DNA of 64,000 nt. Origin: DATJGF01 sp035495315 (lineage in GTDB: Bacteria > Verrucomicrobiota > Verrucomicrobiia > Limisphaerales > UBA8199). The position numbers and the translations under genes are program-made. The stretch is from positions 1 through 64,000 of the forward strand of contig DATJGF010000142.1 of the NCBI GenBank assembly GCA_035495315.1, written 5' to 3'. Below are positions 60,765 to 64,000 of this stretch, piece after piece; the stretch's first letter is position 1; each line of letters starts with the position of its first letter. Below the pieces are notes generated by a model. That model did not search any database. It had not been told where the DNA came from and saw only the letters and a program-made list of their open reading frames with translations.

Positions 60765-63239
60765 CTAAGGAATTTTAACGCGATAAAACCGCAATGGCAG
60801 GTTAGTGGCCGTGTTGTCAACGAAGACCGCACTGCCGTTTGTCAATGGGAGGGTTTGCAGATCCTGCCATCCCTTGAAATCCATTGTTGCCTGCACAGTT
60901 GCTTCGGTAGCACCGGGCGCAGTAAATGCAAAACTGAAGCTCCCGTCCGAAAGTCGCGCAAGCGACTGTGCATTTACAAAGGGCATATTGATACTGAAAT
61001 AGGCGTCGCCTACGTCAGTCAAAGCCGAGTTGGTCGTGCTGCGGATTTTAATCGAATAATCGCTGCCTGGGTTTAGCGCTGAACTAACCTGCCAGAGATA
61101 GGCGCCGGAACTCGCCGTATTGCTCGAAATCGTTGCAACCAATATACCCCCCTTATAAAGCTCAAGGATCACATTTTCAGCGATATTCGCATTCCACTGA
61201 ATAAAATAGCTCAAACCGCTGCGCCACATCTCGCCGCCGTTCGGTGTCGTCAAGGTGAGGACAGGGGCAACGGTCCTGAAAGAACCGCTCGCCCAGTCAC
61301 TCGCTCCGGCTTCGTTCCACGTCCTGACGCGATAATAATAGGTCGTATTGGGCCCTGCGCCGTTCCAAACGTAAAAAGCGTCTGTTTGATAGGGGACTTG
61401 GAATACCTGGCCCGAGAAATCCTGGTTGGTGGCCACCTGAAACTCATAAGACTCCGCCAGGCCTTTCGGCGACCAGGAAAGCAGAATCGGACGCTCTTGA
61501 TTGACTGCATTGATGATCCCTGGCACCGCCAGCCTTGGCGCGATAACGTCGTAAGGCTGAACGCCTCGATAGTTTTCGACCTGCCCCAGCATCGGTGGAA
61601 ATGCCACATCCGCAATATCCGGATAACAGAAAATGAACTCGCCCAAATCGCCGCCCTGAGCGGAAAGATTCAGATTTACCCGCAATGTAGAAATCGCCTG
61701 ATTGTACGTTGTGACTTGCGGCAGGAACAGGCCCTTTCCGGATTGGGTTCGATACCACACCGTCAGGTTGTTTGGATTGGCGAAACCGAAACTCGTCGCA
61801 TTGAAATCCAGATTGACCGTCATCGTATCAACCGCAATTTCGCTTAACTTCACCCGCACTGGGAGCACGCGAGGCGCTTTGCCCTGAAAAAGCGGATAGA
61901 CTGGAGCATACGGTTCACGACTGACCGACACCCGATTGTAACCACCCCCGCCACTCAGCAACTGCAGCGAAACACCGGTATCGCCCAACGTATAGCTATT
62001 GCCGGAGGCTACTTCGGTCACGCTGGCCTCGTTGGCCTGTGACTGCGGGGGATACGGGAAGCGGTACGCCCGATAGCAGATCACGTTTGGATTGTTAAAC
62101 TTCATCTGGAACACAACGTTGGTATCGGCAACTTCGGTGCACGCGTAAGGAGTCACGTTGGGCAGACCGCCCCAACCCACGAAGCTGTTGCCATTGGCGA
62201 GGCGCTCGGCATTTCCCTGGAACGGGCCGGGAACGTTGGGGCTGGGTTTGTAGGTCCAGATATGTGTCGCGATCTTGTTGGTTTCATCGAGCGCATATTC
62301 GTGGACGGAGGAGGTCGTTCCGGACGCAAAAGCGCTATTGTTGTAGAGCAGCACATGGCCGTTGGCCAGGCGATTGATGGCATGGCTGCGGAAGTCATTC
62401 GTTCCTTGTTGAGAAGTCACGCCGACGAAAGTGAATTGGTTCTCCGTGCCTCCCAAATGCCACAGGATCTCCCCGGTCTGCCGGTTGATTTTCTTCACCC
62501 AATCCGGCGTGCTGATCATCAGATGGCCATCGTCATCCTGAAAAACGCAATTCACGTGAAAGGCGGAAATTACCGCGTTAGTGGAATTCACCCATTGGCT
62601 GCTGAAAGGGTAATGATCCCAGGAACGCCATTGGAATACGACATTCCGTTGCGCATCGAGTTCTTGAATGATAGCGCCGGAGACTAACGCAGCCGGGTTC
62701 CCGTTAGGCACCACCTGGCTCATGTCCACCTCGCTGAGGTAGTAACCGAGCACCAACACATGGCCGTTAGGCAACATCTGGAAATCATGTGCCTCCGCGA
62801 CGTAGCCGTTCCCGGCCTGGATGGTTTCCACCGGATTATAACTGTCATCCAGAATATCGTGGATAACATGGCCGCCCCCGGTATAGGTCAACGCTTTGAT
62901 TTGCTGCGCATAATGCAGATAGCCGTTGGGCAGGACCTTAAAATCATAACATGCATTGGTCAGCTCCTTGTACCAAATTGGCGTGCCGTCGTTGGTGAGA
63001 ATCATCGCGTAGTACCCCACGTTGGTGGCACCGAAATTATTGCCCTGGAAAATATAGCCGTTGGCAACGGCCGGCGCGTAATTGGTGAGCACCGTTACCG
63101 TGGGAAAATTTGCTGGCAATTGTGCCTGCAGGGTGGTTATGCCGAATGCTGCGCAAAGCGTCAGGAGCGCCGAAAACCGAACCGATCGAGTCTGCATTAT
63201 TTTAGGTTGATTGCCGTTCATCATACCGAAGGCCAGCAA
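60765..63239 (-). CDS. Secreted arylsulfotransferase (ASST)-like protein with Fn3-type domains
   Basis: A signal peptide (SVRFSALLTLCAAFGITTLQ; start at 63239, 63218 or 63197 unclear) leads to an ASST-type beta-propeller (about 35-410): DGTPIWYKELTNACYDFKVL, EAHDFQMLPNGHVLVLGYYL, SGAIIQELDAQRNVVFQWRS, FHVNCVFQDDDGHLMISTPD and INRQTGEILWHLGG. Two or so beta-sandwich domains (Fn3-like around YEFQVATNQDFSG, then LTTPNGGEMWRSGLSY) and a module ending RFYRVKIP follow. ASST proteins move sulfate between phenols. The long C-terminal half is typical of Verrucomicrobia. The actual substrate is unknown. Confidence 0.85.
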   Translation of the reverse strand: MLAFGMMNGNQPKIMQTRSVRFSALLTLCAAFGITTLQAQLPANFPTVTVLTNYAPAVANGYIFQGNNFGATNVGYYAMILTNDGTPIWYKELTNACYDFKVLPNGYLHYAQQIKALTYTGGGHVIHDILDDSYNPVETIQAGNGYVAEAHDFQMLPNGHVLVLGYYLSEVDMSQVVPNGNPAALVSGAIIQELDAQRNVVFQWRSWDHYPFSSQWVNSTNAVISAFHVNCVFQDDDGHLMISTPDWVKKINRQTGEILWHLGGTENQFTFVGVTSQQGTNDFRSHAINRLANGHVLLYNNSAFASGTTSSVHEYALDETNKIATHIWTYKPSPNVPGPFQGNAERLANGNSFVGWGGLPNVTPYACTEVADTNVVFQMKFNNPNVICYRAYRFPYPPQSQANEASVTEVASGNSYTLGDTGVSLQLLSGGGGYNRVSVSREPYAPVYPLFQGKAPRVLPVRVKLSEIAVDTMTVNLDFNATSFGFANPNNLTVWYRTQSGKGLFLPQVTTYNQAISTLRVNLNLSAQGGDLGEFIFCYPDIADVAFPPMLGQVENYRGVQPYDVIAPRLAVPGIINAVNQERPILLSWSPKGLAESYEFQVATNQDFSGQVFQVPYQTDAFYVWNGAGPNTTYYYRVRTWNEAGASDWASGSFRTVAPVLTLTTPNGGEMWRSGLSYFIQWNANIAENVILELYKGGILVATISSNTASSGAYLWQVSSALNPGSDYSIKIRSTTNSALTDVGDAYFSINMPFVNAQSLARLSDGSFSFAFTAPGATEATVQATMDFKGWQDLQTLPLTNGSAVFVDNTATNLPLRFYRVKIP

Positions 63240-63436
63240 GGGACAAAAGCTTTGTTACGAAGTATAGCCGCGCTCTCGGCAGGTTTGGTGAAGTCGACTC
63301 GTCAGCGATAGCACTCGCTGGAGGCCGGATCCCGCGAGGGTGCATAATCCCGCCGGTAGCATTTTGCCCCATTTCGCCAGCGGTTTGATTTCAAGAGTAT
63401 AGCTCGACCCTGCCTTCCACCGGCTTGGTTGAGAAT

Positions 63437-64000
63437 ATGCCCAAACTTCCATTATCGGCCGGCTATCTGCATTTTTTCTGGGCAGGCATTGCCAGGCATT
63501 TAAAAACGGGATCCATCTTTCCATCACAAAGATTCCTGGTTGAAAAGATGATCAAGCCGATTCCCACAGACTACGCCGGACGGGTCGTCGAGCTCGGATC
63601 CGGCAACGGAACGCTTACCGTGCGGCTCGCGACCAAATGCCCGAAGGCGCAAGTAGTGGCCTGCGAAATCGACCCTGTTTTAGCCGAAGACACACGCAAA
63701 AATCTATTCAGAGCCGGCATCAATGGCCAGGTTCGGGTCCGGGCGCAGCCAGCGCAAGATGTGCTGCGGAATCTCGTGGCGAGCTCCGAAGAAAAGCCCG
63801 GCTATATCATCTCCGGCCTCCCCATTGGGAACCTGCGGCGCACAGCGGTCTTGGAACTCCTTCAGACCGCGCGAACCGTTCTGTCCGATCATGGCATGTT
63901 CATTCAGGTTCAGCATTTTCTGTGGGACCGCAAGTATCTGCGGATGGTGTTTGGACAGGTGCGCACCGCCCCGGTTCTACTCAACGTGCTACCTGCGTTT
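63437..64000 (+). CDS. Class I SAM methyltransferase, PmtA-like (cut by the window end)
   Basis: 188 codons are visible from ATG 63437, with the frame open at the edge. Motif I VVELGSGNGTLTVRLA, an acidic motif II end (VVACEIDP) and the SGLPIGNL segment match phospholipid N-methyltransferases (PmtA-type) and their relatives, where SGLP replaces the NPPY of nucleic acid enzymes. The start region (MPKLPLSAGYLHFFWAGIAR, then TGSIFPSQRFLVEKM) also fits. Possible role: methylation of phosphatidylethanolamine to phosphatidylcholine. The end cannot be judged. Divergent from the ASST-like gene. Confidence 0.75.
   Translation, partial: MPKLPLSAGYLHFFWAGIARHLKTGSIFPSQRFLVEKMIKPIPTDYAGRVVELGSGNGTLTVRLATKCPKAQVVACEIDPVLAEDTRKNLFRAGINGQVRVRAQPAQDVLRNLVASSEEKPGYIISGLPIGNLRRTAVLELLQTARTVLSDHGMFIQVQHFLWDRKYLRMVFGQVRTAPVLLNVLPAF

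Overview
The window looks like a chromosomal segment of a free-living, probably soil or freshwater member of the Verrucomicrobiota (Pedosphaera/Limisphaerales type). No rRNA or tRNA was seen, so this rests on gene content: DUF1080 and choice-of-anchor Q proteins, a thioredoxin-DUF3738 protein, autotransporter-associated beta-strand repeats without an autotransporter barrel, a moxR-DUF58-DUF4381-bat operon, and a C-terminal module ending in FYR on several large secreted proteins. Base composition is moderately GC-rich and even; there is no sign of a large prophage or plasmid.

Layout. 1-4.6 kb: the tail of one secreted protein, a duplicated beta-helix protein, then about 1.5 kb of debris with an integrase N-terminus, an unknown gene fragment and an inverted pair of hairpin repeats. 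4.6-8.8 kb: a secreted DUF1080/LamG/deacetylase protein, a tandem pair of TIR-bounded double-hairpin repeats and rplI. 9-15.9 kb: a minus-strand moxR/DUF58/DUF4381/batA/batB-C operon interrupted by palindromic repeats and by a toxin-antitoxin pair on the opposite strand. 16-18 kb: an octaheme cytochrome c. 18-22 kb: a NUDIX-like protein with an 11-bp phased repeat array upstream, ribF, truB, a hypothetical gene and a PP2C (SpoIIE-like) phosphatase. 22-28 kb: an exopolysaccharide block of overlapping genes (degenerate nucleotidyltransferase with beta-helix, sugar transferase, glycosyltransferase) plus a GH9 glycosidase. 28-31.5 kb: a stress-like group with an orphan LuxR-type response regulator behind a 25-bp dyad, a DUF3309 micropeptide, a PRC-barrel protein and a thioredoxin-reductase-like flavoprotein. 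31.5-36 kb: DUF4202, a ClpX-like ATPase lacking the zinc domain, and a membrane-TPR protein. 36-43 kb: comB, an OGG-type glycosylase, a PAP2-GT39 fusion, an M24 peptidase and a TlpA-DUF3738 protein. 43-49 kb: a 1542-residue kelch/beta-strand-repeat protein, a frameshifted RCC1-repeat gene and apt. 49-58 kb: primary-type sigma factor, sppA, an alpha-oxoamine synthase, an Fpg/Nei glycosylase, an SLC13-like permease, OsmC, a TerB/DUF697 protein and fumC. 59-64 kb: a MITE-like element, a photolyase, an arylsulfotransferase-like secreted protein and the start of a PmtA-like methyltransferase.

Most genes are ordinary chromosomal functions. The less explained material is (i) small structured repeats, including one family whose two hairpins keep pairing while their sequence changes, (ii) a shared C-terminal module on five secreted proteins, (iii) an operon carrying several separate insertions, and (iv) two candidate operators: the phased array before the NUDIX gene and the dyad before the response regulator. 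I saw no CRISPR array and no complete insertion sequence, and nothing I can call a wholly new defence or metabolic system.
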